DNA from: JAFARZ01 sp035651595
GTDB lineage: Bacteria; Actinomycetota; Actinomycetes; Streptosporangiales; Streptosporangiaceae
Direction of reading: 5' to 3'
Length of the DNA stretch: 33,803 nucleotides
NCBI GenBank assembly: GCA_035651595.1
Contig: DASRFJ010000028.1
Span: 1-33,803, forward strand
Part shown: piece after piece, positions 17,097-24,748 of the stretch
Numbering within the stretch: the stretch's first letter is position 1
Layout of the letters: the number at the start of each line of letters is the position of its first letter
The notes under the pieces: generated by a model
Databases searched by the model: none
Seen by the model: the letters and a program-made list of their open reading frames with translations, nothing else
What the model was told of the DNA's origin: nothing
Translations under genes and position numbers: made by a program

Positions 17097-17908
17097 CGAT
17101 GCCGCGGCTCGGCGATCATCGCCACGCCGATCTCGCGGAAGCCGGTCCGGGCATAGACCCGCGCCACCGCGGCGTCGGTGGCGGACAGGAACACGGTCCG
17201 CACGCCGCGGGCGAGCGCGTCGGCCGCCAGCGCGGCGGTTACCGCGGCGCCCAGGCCCTGGCGGCGGTGCGACGGCAGCACGCCCACGCCGGTGATCTCG
17301 GCGACATCGCCGACCGCCTGGCAGCTGCCCGCCGCCAGCGGGCCGTCCGGGCCGAACGCGGCGGCCAGCACCGACTGGCGCGAGCGCAGCCGGTCGCGCA
17401 GCATGTCGATCGTCCCGCCGTCGTGGTCGGCCGCGATCTTGTCGCGCTCCGCGCCACCCGCCTCACCCACGCCGGTGCCGGGATTGCCGAAGGCGACCGA
17501 CGGAACCGCCCAGATCCGGTGCAGGTCCGGATCCTCGGGCGTGATGATCCGCACCGCGGTCTCTGGTGGCACCGGCAGTTCGGAAACCCGCCCGTCCAGC
17601 ACGAGCAGCGGATGCGGATGCACATCGAGGCCGCTGTCGGTGGCGGCCGCCGCCATGTCCGGCGCGGCCTGCTCGATCCACTCGAACGACTCCGGGATCA
17701 CTAGCTCACGCTGCCGTGCGCGCACCGCGCGCACGTCCGCGGTGGTTATCCCGGGACGGGCGCCGAGCTTCGGCCGGGCGTAGTACGGCCAGCCTGGACC
17801 GGTCGGCACGAACAGAACCAGCGGTCCGTGCACCTCGGCACGTGCCCGCGGGCGCGGCACGGCGTCACAAAAGGCGTCAATACGCTCAATGGCCTCGTTA
17901 TCTCTCAC
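17093..17908 (-). CDS. GNAT-family N-acetyltransferase
   Basis: A 271-residue protein with a C-terminal GNAT domain. The acetyl-CoA loop is seen in GVGVLPSHRRQGLGAAVTAAL (about 210-230), preceded by the strand VAEITG and followed by VFLSATDAAVARVYARTGF. The N-terminal 110 residues (YYARPKLGARPGI, QRELVIPESFEWIEQAAP) resemble a second, degenerate GNAT-like half common in actinobacterial members. The acceptor is unknown. The start GTG is preceded by TAAGGT at 10 bases, so the leader would be only a few bases long. Its stop shares CTAG with the dehalogenase stop. Confidence 0.8.
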   Translation of the reverse strand: MRDNEAIERIDAFCDAVPRPRARAEVHGPLVLFVPTGPGWPYYARPKLGARPGITTADVRAVRARQRELVIPESFEWIEQAAPDMAAAATDSGLDVHPHPLLVLDGRVSELPVPPETAVRIITPEDPDLHRIWAVPSVAFGNPGTGVGEAGGAERDKIAADHDGGTIDMLRDRLRSRQSVLAAAFGPDGPLAAGSCQAVGDVAEITGVGVLPSHRRQGLGAAVTAALAADALARGVRTVFLSATDAAVARVYARTGFREIGVAMIAEPRHR

Positions 17909-17973
17909 AACAGCACTTACCTTAGGGCGGCGGGGCGCACTCCTCCAACTCCCTATTTACCCGGCAATCCGGC

Positions 17974-19305
17974 TTACTCCCAGGATGGTGTGTCCGCGCC
18001 GTACCGGGACAGCGGACGGGGCCAGGCCAGCGGCGTGCCGTCCAACTCGCCGGGCGGCAGCACGACGGCCACCTCGCCGTCCGCGCTCGGCACGGTGGCC
18101 AGCGGCGGAGCGGCCGGCCTGGGTGGCTGCCCTGGTGCCGGAGGAGGGGGCGCGGAGAGAAGCAGATATGCCGTTCTGGCCAAAGAAAGGGACCTGGAGT
18201 GGGTGCCACCCTCAGCCCGCTGCGCAGCGAGCGAGCCGAGCGCGGCAGCGGCGCACAGATAGCCGGTGCCGTGGTCGAGCAGCTGGCAGGGCAGCGCGCC
18301 GGGACGGTCGCCGTCGGGTGACTCCGCCGCGGCGATGCCGGCGGCGACCTGGACGATGCTGTCGAAACCGCGGCGGTTGCCCCACGGGCCTTCGGCGCCC
18401 CACGCGGAGAGGGTGACGGTGACCAGGCCGGGGTGACGCTCGGCGAGGGCGTCCGGGGTGAGGCCGAAGCGGTCCAGGGCGTGCGGACGGTAGCCGTGCA
18501 CGAGCACGTCGGCCCGGTCCAGCAGCTCGTGCAGCGTCTCCAGGCCGCCGGCGGTCCGCGCGTCGAGGAGGGCGCTGCGCTTGCCGAGCAGGCTGTCGAT
18601 CGCCTGCTGCGGCAGTTCGGAGCGGTGCGGCGGGTCGATCCGGAGCACGTCGGCGCCGAGCGCGGCCAGGTAGCGGGTGCACACCGGGCCGGCGATCACC
18701 CTGGTGAGGTCGAGGACTCTGATTGTGGCGGTGTTTTTCCGGCGGGGCCTCGCGTCGCCGTCGCGGCGGGTGGTGACCAGGGGAGCGGCGGCGGCGGTTT
18801 GGCCTTGGGGCTCGGCGAGCCACTGGTCGTGGGTGCGCAGTGCGGCGGCGACCCCGCCGTTGGCCACGATGGCGTCCTCAAGGTCGCGGCCATCGCGTTC
18901 CGCGATGGCGGCGGCGACCGCTTGGTTGTCGTCTTTCGTGCCGAGCGTCCTGAGCAGGGCGTCCCGGTGCCAGGGATAGTTGGCGTGGGTGCGGATCCAG
19001 CCGTCGCGGGTGCGCCAGAACCGGGACAGCGGCGCGAAGCCGGCCGGGGCGGGCGTGCCATTGACCCGCACGTGCGCCTCGCTGCGGTACGCGGCGGCAA
19101 GGTGGGCGCGGTCGATGGTGACATGCTTTGCGTTGCGGAGGCTGGCGGCGGCGAGCAGGGCCGCGCCGGTGCAGGCCAGCGCGGTGTCCTCGACCGGGAG
19201 GTTCGACGGCAGGTGGCCGGTGTCGCCTTTTACCGTTAGTTCGGCCGGCTGCGGTGCGTCGTTGCCGACCGCCGCCCACGTCTCACTGAGCAGCTGTCGC
19301 CACAC
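17974..19305 (-). CDS. CaiB/BaiF (class III) CoA-transferase family protein, unusual domain order
   Basis: A 443-residue protein of the family that moves CoA between carboxylic acids. The canonical N-terminal motif IRVLDLTRVIAGPVCTRYLAALGADV occurs only at about 195-220. It is followed by NYR-type segments, LVTVTLSAWGAEGPW and LLDHGTGYL, where Asp344 is the probable catalytic aspartate. The first 170 residues (SEAHVRVNG, PLSRFWRTRDGWIRTHANYP) resemble the second domain of other members, so the order looks permuted or half-duplicated. The last 60 residues are Pro/Ala-rich. The GTG start has GGAGAG just upstream and lies 23 bp inside the end of the MBL-fold gene, indicating coupling. The substrate is unknown. 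Confidence 0.8.
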   Translation of the reverse strand: MWRQLLSETWAAVGNDAPQPAELTVKGDTGHLPSNLPVEDTALACTGAALLAAASLRNAKHVTIDRAHLAAAYRSEAHVRVNGTPAPAGFAPLSRFWRTRDGWIRTHANYPWHRDALLRTLGTKDDNQAVAAAIAERDGRDLEDAIVANGGVAAALRTHDQWLAEPQGQTAAAAPLVTTRRDGDARPRRKNTATIRVLDLTRVIAGPVCTRYLAALGADVLRIDPPHRSELPQQAIDSLLGKRSALLDARTAGGLETLHELLDRADVLVHGYRPHALDRFGLTPDALAERHPGLVTVTLSAWGAEGPWGNRRGFDSIVQVAAGIAAAESPDGDRPGALPCQLLDHGTGYLCAAAALGSLAAQRAEGGTHSRSLSLARTAYLLLSAPPPPAPGQPPRPAAPPLATVPSADGEVAVVLPPGELDGTPLAWPRPLSRYGADTPSWE

Positions 19306-20011
19306 TGATCTCTCCAGTGAAGCTCGCGGCGGCCGCCTCGATTGCCTCGTCCGCGTTGGTGCCCGGCATCAGGTGGGTGAGCACCAGGCGCTGGACGTTG
19401 GCCTGGGCGGCGGTTCGTCCTGCCTGGGCGGCGCTGGACAGGTGTCTGGCCATGTCAGCGGGGACCGCGCGCGGGTAGCTCGCCTCGGCGAGGAAGATAT
19501 GCGCGTCGCGGGCGAGGTCGATCAGCTCGGGCGCCGGGCCGGTGTCGCCGGTGTAGGCGATCGTCTGGCCGTCCGCGGTGAGCCGGAGCCCGGCGTTCGG
19601 CAGCATGTGGGGGAGCGGCCAGGTGCGAACGTCGAACGGGCCGACGGTAAACGGGTCACCTGGTGTGATGTCGCTGACGGCTATGGCGTCGTCCAGCATG
19701 CCTTTGCGGTCCAGCGCTAGGACGGCAGTGAGCGCATGTGGCGGTGCGTAAACCGGGAGCGGGGGCGCGGGGTCGTCGCTGAACGCGCGGGCGCGGAGCA
19801 GCGGGTTCAGGTCGGCGCAGTGGTCCGGGTGGCCGTGGCTGACCAGGACCGCGTCGAGGTCTTCGACGTTGATGTGGGTGAGCATTCTGGGGAGCACCGC
19901 GTAGCCGGGGTCGAGCAGCACGGTGAACCCGTCGTGCTCGACGAGGTAGCCGCTGCACGCCTGCCCCGCCGCCGGCCACGCGCCGCAACCGCCAAGTACC
20001 GTCAGCCGCAT
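19283..20011 (-). CDS. MBL-fold metallo-hydrolase
   Basis: A 242-residue metallo-beta-lactamase-fold hydrolase. The metal motif HGHPDH (about 59-64), the strand LLDPGYAVLPRML, a later histidine (PLPHMLPNAG), the bridging aspartate in IAYTGDTGPAPEL and the last metal His in LVLTHLMPG are all present, so it should bind two metals. It is closest in pattern to the RNase Z/ElaC-like branch of small hydrolases. The substrate is unknown. The start is decided by GGAGG (20018-20022) six bases before ATG 20011; the TTG at 20029 would lie upstream of that site. It overlaps the downstream CoA-transferase gene by 23 bp, so the two probably act in one pathway. Confidence 0.85.
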   Translation of the reverse strand: MRLTVLGGCGAWPAAGQACSGYLVEHDGFTVLLDPGYAVLPRMLTHINVEDLDAVLVSHGHPDHCADLNPLLRARAFSDDPAPPLPVYAPPHALTAVLALDRKGMLDDAIAVSDITPGDPFTVGPFDVRTWPLPHMLPNAGLRLTADGQTIAYTGDTGPAPELIDLARDAHIFLAEASYPRAVPADMARHLSSAAQAGRTAAQANVQRLVLTHLMPGTNADEAIEAAAASFTGEISVATAAQ

Positions 20012-20050
20012 CAGCCACCTCCGGGTCAAGCTTAGGCGGCCGCTCTTTTG

Positions 20051-20554
20051 TTATTGGAGGTGCCGTTGCATGAGCAGCGTGTCGATCCACCTGCCGTGCT
20101 TGTAACCCACCTGCGTCAGCACACCCGCCTCGGTGAAGCCGAACCTGGCGTGCAGTGCTTTCGACGCGTCGCTGCCGGTGTCGGCGATCACCGCGATCAC
20201 CTGGCGGACGCCGGCCGTCGCGCACCGGTCCAGCAGCGGCTTCAGCAGCGCGGACCCGATGCCGCGCCCTTCCTGACCTGGTGCGGCGTAGACGGAGTCC
20301 TCGGCGGTGAACCGGTACGCGGGTCTGGGGCGCCACGGACTCGCGAAGCTGTAGCCGACGATGTCGCCGGCGTCTTCGGCCACCAGGAAGGGGAGGTTCC
20401 GCTGGCCGAGGTCGGCGAGCCTGTGCTGCCAGAAGGCCAGAGGCGGCGGGTCCTCCTCGAACGTCGCGACGCTCGTCGCGACGTAATGCGCGTAAATCGC
20501 CGTTACCGGTGCCATATCAGCGGTGCTGGCGGCCCGTATCTGCATGTTTTCCAT
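20051..20554 (-). CDS. GNAT acetyltransferase, phosphinothricin acetyltransferase-like
   Basis: A 167-residue GNAT enzyme of the Pat/Bar/YncA type. IRAASTADMAPVTAIYAHYV at the start, the acetyl-CoA loop QEGRGIGSALLKPLL, and the C-terminal GYKHGRWIDTLLMQRHL are typical. Known members acetylate phosphinothricin, methionine sulfoximine or similar amino acid analogues, which are glutamine synthetase inhibitors; its position near glnA is therefore notable but may be chance. ATG at 20554 has AAGGA just upstream; ATG at 20545 is an alternative. The 5' region contains a palindromic repeat and a direct repeat. It is separated from the MBL gene by 39 bp and may be co-transcribed with it. Confidence 0.8.
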   Translation of the reverse strand: MENMQIRAASTADMAPVTAIYAHYVATSVATFEEDPPPLAFWQHRLADLGQRNLPFLVAEDAGDIVGYSFASPWRPRPAYRFTAEDSVYAAPGQEGRGIGSALLKPLLDRCATAGVRQVIAVIADTGSDASKALHARFGFTEAGVLTQVGYKHGRWIDTLLMQRHLQ

Positions 20555-20711
20555 CCATCCTTGGACGGGTTTGCGTTTATGTCCGCCAAGCGTTCCAGCA
20601 CAAGATGTGCCCGCGGCGTGTCGCGCGACCTGGCTGTGAGAGAGCGGCTGCCCACGTTCATGAACTGGACATCTAGCCATATTTCGGGTGCGCCTGTGGG
20701 ACCGCCGGATT

Positions 20712-20758
20712 ATTGCGGACACTTACCCTCCCGGTTTGGGGGGGTAACTGTCCGCAAT
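20712..20758. repeat. 47-bp intergenic palindromic repeat, copy 2
   Basis: Same arms as the copy at 6491-6537 (ATTGCGGACA-C-TTACCC and GGGTAA-C-TGTCCGCAAT), same length and orientation. It differs in one C to T in the C-tract, which still allows T/G pairing, and in the centre (GGTTT against GGATC). Here the pairing extends to ATTATT/AATAAT at the ends (20709-20761). Confidence 0.85.
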
Positions 20759-20783
20759 AATTTACGACCGGCTCCCCGAGTCC

Positions 20784-20807
20784 ACGGAGGCTCCGAAACG
20801 GAGGCTC
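20784..20807. repeat. Short direct repeat upstream of the Pat-like gene
   Basis: ACGGAGGCTC occurs twice with 4 bases (cgaa) between. This could be an operator for a dimeric regulator, but nothing further supports it. Confidence 0.35.
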
Positions 20808-20887
20808 ATATCGGCACGAACAGGGCACCGACACGCAGCTTAATGTGGAACCTTGCAATCTGGCGCCTTTGTCGCTCCAGGAAACGC

Positions 20888-20915
20888 GAGGGGCGCGTCG
20901 TGCGACGCGCCCCTC
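20888..20915 (-). terminator. Terminator of glnA
   Basis: A perfect 12-bp stem (GAGGGGCGCGTC / GACGCGCCCCTC) with a 4-base loop lies 18 bases after the glnA stop on the minus strand. No T-tract follows. Confidence 0.8.
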
Positions 20916-20932
20916 GAACGTGCCGTGTTCCG

Positions 20933-22357
20933 TCAGATGTCGAAGTAGAGCTCGAACTCGTGCGGGTGCGGGCGCAGGCGGATCGGGTCGAGTTCGTTGG
21001 AGCGCTTGTAGTCGATCCAGGTCTCGATCAGGTCCGGGGTGAACACGCCGCCCTCGGTGAGGTACCCGTGGTCGGCTTCCAGGGTGTCCAGCACCGCGTC
21101 GAGCGACGCGGGGACCTGCGGAATCGAGGCTGCCTCGTCCGGCGGCAGCTCGTACAGGTCCTTGTCCACCGGCTCCGGCGGCTCGATCTTGTTCCTGATC
21201 CCGTCGATGCCGGCCATCAGCATCGCGGCGAACGCGAGGTACGGGTTGCAGGACGGGTCGGGGACGCGGAACTCTACGCGCTTGGCCTTCGGGTTCGTGC
21301 CGGTGATCGGGATGCGGGCGCACGCGGAGCGGTTGCGCTGCGAGTACACCAGGTTGACCGGGGCTTCGAAGCCGGGCACCAGCCGATGGTAAGAGTTCAC
21401 CGTCGGGTTCGTGAAGGCCAGCAGCGAGGGAGCGTGCTTGAGCAGGCCGCCGATGTAGTAGCGGCCGAGGTCGGACAGGCCGGCGTAGCCGACCTCGTCG
21501 TAGAACAGCGGCGCGCCGTCCTTCCATAGCGACTGGTGGCAGTGCATGCCGTTGCCGTTGTCGCCGAAGATCGGCTTCGGCATGAACGTCACGGTCTTGC
21601 CCGCCGCCCGGGCCGTCGACTTGATGATGTACTTGTACGTCATCAGCTTGTCGGCCATGGTGAGCAGCGTGTCGAACCGGATGTCGATCTCGGCCTGGCC
21701 GGCGGTGCCCACCTCATGGTGCTGCATCTCGGTCTCGATGCCGACCTTGAGCAGGTTGGCCACCATCTCCGAGCGCAGGTCCGTGTAGTGGTCCATCGGC
21801 GGGACCGGGAAGTAGCCGCCCTTGTACCGCGGCTTGTACGCGAGGTTGCCGCCCTCTTCGTCGCGGCCGGTGTTCCAGGCGCCCTCCACCGAATCAAGGT
21901 GGTAGTACCCCTCGTTCGCCGAGGTGGCGAACCGCGCCGAGTCGAAGATATAGAACTCCGCCTCGGGTCCGAAGTACGAGGTGTCGGCGATGCCGGTGCC
22001 GCGCAGGTAGTCCTGCGCCTTGCGCGCGATGTTCCGCGGGTCCCTGGTGTACGGCGCGCCGGTCAGCGGGTCGTGCACGAAGAACGAGATGTTCAGCGTC
22101 CTGTGCTGCCGGAACGGGTCGACGTAGGCCGTGGTCGGGTCGGGCAGCAGCAGCATGTCGGACTCGTGGATCTGCTGGAAGCCGCGGATCGACGAACCGT
22201 CGAACATAAGGCCGTCGGTGAAGACGCTCTCACCGAACATCTTGGCGGGCACGGTGAAGTGCTGCACCGTACCGGGCAGGTCACAGAACCTTACGTCGAC
22301 GAACTCTATATTCTCCGCCGCGATGAAGCCGAGCACTTCCTCCGCGCTGCTGAACAT
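20933..22357 (-). CDS. glnA: Glutamine synthetase type I-beta
   Basis: Makes glutamine from glutamate, ammonia and ATP as a dodecamer in the cytosol; the main ammonia-assimilating enzyme. The 474 residues show FDGSSIRGF (52-60), the metal-site strand GPEAEFYIF (130-138), the ATP-binding segment KPIFGDNGNGMHCHQSLW (261-278), the loop NPTVNSYHRLVPG, the active-site strand NRSACARIP and RVEFRVPDPSCNPYLAFA. The adenylylation site is intact: KDLYELPPDE with Tyr402, the target of GlnE encoded in this window. ATG at 22357 has GGAGG at proper distance; the TTG one codon upstream is too close to it. A GlnR box lies 67-104 bases upstream, so it should be nitrogen-regulated. A strong hairpin follows the stop. 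Confidence 0.97.
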   Translation of the reverse strand: MFSSAEEVLGFIAAENIEFVDVRFCDLPGTVQHFTVPAKMFGESVFTDGLMFDGSSIRGFQQIHESDMLLLPDPTTAYVDPFRQHRTLNISFFVHDPLTGAPYTRDPRNIARKAQDYLRGTGIADTSYFGPEAEFYIFDSARFATSANEGYYHLDSVEGAWNTGRDEEGGNLAYKPRYKGGYFPVPPMDHYTDLRSEMVANLLKVGIETEMQHHEVGTAGQAEIDIRFDTLLTMADKLMTYKYIIKSTARAAGKTVTFMPKPIFGDNGNGMHCHQSLWKDGAPLFYDEVGYAGLSDLGRYYIGGLLKHAPSLLAFTNPTVNSYHRLVPGFEAPVNLVYSQRNRSACARIPITGTNPKAKRVEFRVPDPSCNPYLAFAAMLMAGIDGIRNKIEPPEPVDKDLYELPPDEAASIPQVPASLDAVLDTLEADHGYLTEGGVFTPDLIETWIDYKRSNELDPIRLRPHPHEFELYFDI

Positions 22358-22407
22358 CAACCCTCCAGGTACGGGGTGCCTTCGAAGTCTTTGGGGTAGT
22401 GCTTCGG

Positions 22408-22413
22408 ACGCTA
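22408..22413 (-). promoter_or_regulatory. Likely -10 of glnA
   Basis: TAGCGT on the minus strand lies 10 bp downstream of the last half-site of the GlnR box, giving a predicted leader of about 45 bases. It fits TANNNT; the start point is inferred. Confidence 0.4.
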
Positions 22414-22423
22414 GCCGCCGGCA

Positions 22424-22461
22424 ATTTCCGCGCCGTGTCTGATGTGTTTCGCCGATGTTAC
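22424..22461 (-). promoter_or_regulatory. GlnR box upstream of glnA
   Basis: On the minus strand the order is GTAAC, 6 bases, GAAAC, 6 bases, GACAC, 6 bases, GAAAT. This is the full a-site/b-site arrangement known for the actinobacterial nitrogen regulator GlnR (gTnAC-n6-GAAAC repeated), with exact spacing. It lies in the gap between glnA and the divergent RDD-protein gene and could influence both. Confidence 0.8.
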
Positions 22462-22498
22462 GGCTCGCCCGGTTGGCGGGCCTGGAAAAGGGGCCGGC

Positions 22499-22504
22499 TA
22501 CCGT
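22499..22504 (+). promoter_or_regulatory. -10 hexamer of the RDD-protein gene (leaderless)
   Basis: TACCGT is followed by 6 bases and the GTG at 22511, predicting a leaderless message. Confidence 0.5.
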
Positions 22505-22510
22505 GGAATT

Positions 22511-22924
22511 GTGGCACAGACCGTCGGCGCGTCAGCGAAGGACGCGACCTACCCGGGGAAGGGACTCGGACTTCCGGAGAGCGGGCCGATGTCTATCGCG
22601 CCCATGTGGCGCAGGCTCGCGGCGCTGGTCGTGGACTGGCTGCTGTGCATGCTGATCGCGGTCGGACTGCTCCACTCCCAGTTCTGGACCCTCGCGATAT
22701 TCGCGGTCGAGGTCTACGTGCTGACCGCGATGGCGGGCACCACGGTGGGCAAGCGGGCGCTCGGCATCCGGGTGATCCGGACCAACGGCGCGCGCATGGT
22801 GGGCTTCGGCTGGGCGGCGGTGCGGACTCTGCTGCTGCTCACGGTCGTGCCGCCGCTGCTGATGGACCGGGACCTGCGCGGCCTGCACGACCGCGCGTCC
22901 GACACCGTCGTCGTCAGGTTCTGA
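22511..22924 (+). CDS. RDD family membrane protein
   Basis: A small membrane protein of 137 residues. After a polar N-terminus of about 32 residues comes the RDD domain: MWRRLAALVVDWLLCMLIAVGLL (arginine and aspartate of the RDD signature), a second hydrophobic segment FWTLAIFAVEVYVLTAMA, the motif GTTVGKRALGIRVIR, a third segment VRTLLLLTVVPPLL and the closing LHDRASDTVVV. Function of the family is not established. It sits between glnA and the DUF4191 gene, as in Mycobacterium and Streptomyces. GTG 22511 is chosen from the -10 at 6 bases. It converges on the DUF4191 gene with 7 bp between stops. Confidence 0.85.
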   Translation: MAQTVGASAKDATYPGKGLGLPESGPMSIAPMWRRLAALVVDWLLCMLIAVGLLHSQFWTLAIFAVEVYVLTAMAGTTVGKRALGIRVIRTNGARMVGFGWAAVRTLLLLTVVPPLLMDRDLRGLHDRASDTVVVRF

Positions 22925-22931
22925 CGCGTCG

Positions 22932-23654
22932 CTAGCGCATCTTCGGGCGCGGCATCTTCGGCTGGCGAATGTTGCGCGGCATCGGGCCTTTGGGTGCCTG
23001 GAGCGTCGGCTGGAGCGCCCTGAGCCGGTGATTGAGGTCGCTGACCGCGGCGGGATTGAGCTTGCGGGGGAGCCGCATTACCTTGCGCTGCAGCTTGCTG
23101 ATCGGCACCTGGCCCTCGCCGTCGCCGATCTGGTAGTCGATGATCGGCACCTCATAGGCCACCCGGGCGACCCTCTTCTTCTCGGCGGCGAGCAACGGAG
23201 CCAGGCCATTGGGCGAGCCCTCGCCGACGAGGACGACACCGGGGCGGCCGACGGCCCGGTGCACCACGTCCATGTTCCGGTTGGCAGCCACTGCGGGGGT
23301 GACCGTCCAGTTACCGCGCATGTTCTCAAGGATCGCTGCCGCCGCGCCGGGCTGGCCCTCGATCGCCGAGTACTGGGCGGCCTGGGCGAACCGGCCGAAC
23401 ATGATCATCGCGACGAGCAGGCCGAGCAGCACGCCGAGCGGGATGAGCAGCGCGGCGAGCCCGGTGACCAGTCCGATCACGATCAGGACCGCCGCGGTGG
23501 CGATGCCGCTGAGCGCGACGATCGGCAGCGCCCTCGGGTTGGCCTTGTGCACCAGGCCCGCGACCATGCGGATCTGCTTGAACCGCCCGGCCTTGGCGAG
23601 GTCTTCTGCGGCTTCCCTGTTCAGGGGTCCTGAATCTTTCGACGAACGAGCCAT
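22932..23654 (-). CDS. DUF4191 family integral membrane protein
   Basis: A 240-residue protein with two membrane segments (about 46-90: LPIVALSGIATAAVLIVIGL and LLIPLGVLLGLLVAMIMFG), a cytosolic region containing AQYSAIEGQPGAAAAILENM and PGVVLVGEGSP, and a basic tail rich in Pro, Met and Arg. It matches the conserved actinobacterial protein encoded next to lipA; its function is unknown, though the neighbourhood suggests a link to lipoate or glutamine metabolism. ATG 23654 is used because TATGCT lies 7 bases upstream; an earlier start at 23666 would fall inside that hexamer. Confidence 0.85.
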   Translation of the reverse strand: MARSSKDSGPLNREAAEDLAKAGRFKQIRMVAGLVHKANPRALPIVALSGIATAAVLIVIGLVTGLAALLIPLGVLLGLLVAMIMFGRFAQAAQYSAIEGQPGAAAAILENMRGNWTVTPAVAANRNMDVVHRAVGRPGVVLVGEGSPNGLAPLLAAEKKRVARVAYEVPIIDYQIGDGEGQVPISKLQRKVMRLPRKLNPAAVSDLNHRLRALQPTLQAPKGPMPRNIRQPKMPRPKMR

Positions 23655-23661
23655 GCCTCGC

Positions 23662-23667
23662 AGCATA
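23662..23667 (-). promoter_or_regulatory. -10 hexamer of the DUF4191 gene (leaderless)
   Basis: TATGCT on the minus strand ends 7 bases before ATG 23654. Confidence 0.5.
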
Positions 23668-23709
23668 CGGTTTCGAAGCTCCCGACCGGAACTCCGGGAC
23701 CCTTCGGGG

Positions 23710-24654
23710 TTAGGCCTTCGCGTGGTTCGCGGTCTCCCGCGCCGACATCGCCTGGGCGTAGAGCCGCCCGGCCCGGTACGACGATCGCACCAGCGGCCCG
23801 GCCATCACGCCGGCGAACCCCGCGGCGGTCGCTTCGGCCTGCATCTGGACGAACTCCTCCGGCTTCACCCACCGCTCCACCGGGTGGTGTTTCGGCGACG
23901 GGCGCAGGTACTGGGTGATCGTCAGCAGGTCGCATCCGGCCTCGCGGAGGTCGGCCATCGCGGCGCTGACCTCCTCGCGCGTCTCGCCGAGCCCGAGGAT
24001 CAGGTTCGACTTGGTGACCAGCCCTGCGTCTCGGGCCGCGCGGAGCACGTCAAGCGATCGCTCGTAGCGGAAGCCGGGCCGGATCCGGCGGAAGATCCGC
24101 GGCACCGTCTCGATGTTGTGCGCGAGCACCTCGGGGCGGGCGTCGAACACCTCCGCCAGCCGCGACGGCACCGCGTTGAAGTCGGGAATCAGCAGCTCGA
24201 CGCCGCAGCCGGGCACGGCCGCGTGGATCTCGACGGCGGTCTGCGCGTACAGCCACGCGCCGCCATCGGGCAGGTCGTCCCGTGCCACCCCGGTCACCGT
24301 GGCATACCGCAGGCCCATGGTCGCGACCGACTCGGCAACCCGGCGCGGCTCGTCCCGGTCCAGCGCTTGCGGCTTGCCGGTGTCGATCTGGCAGAAGTCA
24401 CAGCGCCGGGTGCACTGGTCGCCGCCGATGAGGAAGGTGGCTTCCCGGTCCTCCCAGCACTCGAAGATGTTCGGGCAGCCGGCCTCCTCGCACACCGTGT
24501 GCAGGCCCTCGGACCGGACCAGCGACTTCAGCTCCGTATAGGAAGGGCCGGTGCGCAGCCGGGTCTTGATCCACGGCGGCTTGCGCTCGATCGGCACCGC
24601 GCTGTTGCGTGCCTCGAGGCGGAGCATCCGTCGGCCTTCAGGTGCGAGTACCAC
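23710..24654 (-). CDS. lipA: Lipoyl synthase
   Basis: A radical-SAM enzyme that inserts two sulfur atoms into octanoyl groups on E2 and GcvH proteins. The 314 residues have the auxiliary cluster cysteines Cys55, Cys60 and Cys66 (CEEAGCPNIFEC) and the SAM cluster Cys81, Cys85 and Cys88 (CTRRCDFC). The C-terminal RSSY (LVRSSYRAG), which ligates the auxiliary cluster, is present. The opening APEGRRMLRLEARNS and PIERKPPWIK are typical of actinobacteria. GTG 24654 is preceded by TACCCT and then GGAGGG, so it may be leaderless or use GGAGGG as a very close ribosome site. It lies 94 bp after lipB. Confidence 0.97.
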   Translation of the reverse strand: MVLAPEGRRMLRLEARNSAVPIERKPPWIKTRLRTGPSYTELKSLVRSEGLHTVCEEAGCPNIFECWEDREATFLIGGDQCTRRCDFCQIDTGKPQALDRDEPRRVAESVATMGLRYATVTGVARDDLPDGGAWLYAQTAVEIHAAVPGCGVELLIPDFNAVPSRLAEVFDARPEVLAHNIETVPRIFRRIRPGFRYERSLDVLRAARDAGLVTKSNLILGLGETREEVSAAMADLREAGCDLLTITQYLRPSPKHHPVERWVKPEEFVQMQAEATAAGFAGVMAGPLVRSSYRAGRLYAQAMSARETANHAKA

Positions 24655-24660
24655 CCCTCC

Positions 24661-24666
24661 AGGGTA
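24661..24666 (-). promoter_or_regulatory. -10 hexamer of lipA (leaderless)
   Basis: TACCCT on the minus strand ends 6 bases before GTG 24654. Confidence 0.45.
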
Positions 24667-24748
24667 TGTTCGCGCTGACCATTGGTGATAACGGGGGCGG
24701 CACCATGATCCTGAGCACGATGAACGACCTGCCGGGTTACCAGGTCAG

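Larger units (their letters stand above)
20555..20932. other. Gene-free stretch between the Pat-like gene and glnA
   Basis: No convincing coding frame is seen. It contains copy 2 of the palindromic repeat (20712-20758), a 10-bp direct repeat ACGGAGGCTC at 20784-20793 and 20798-20807, and the glnA terminator (20888-20915). Confidence 0.6.
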
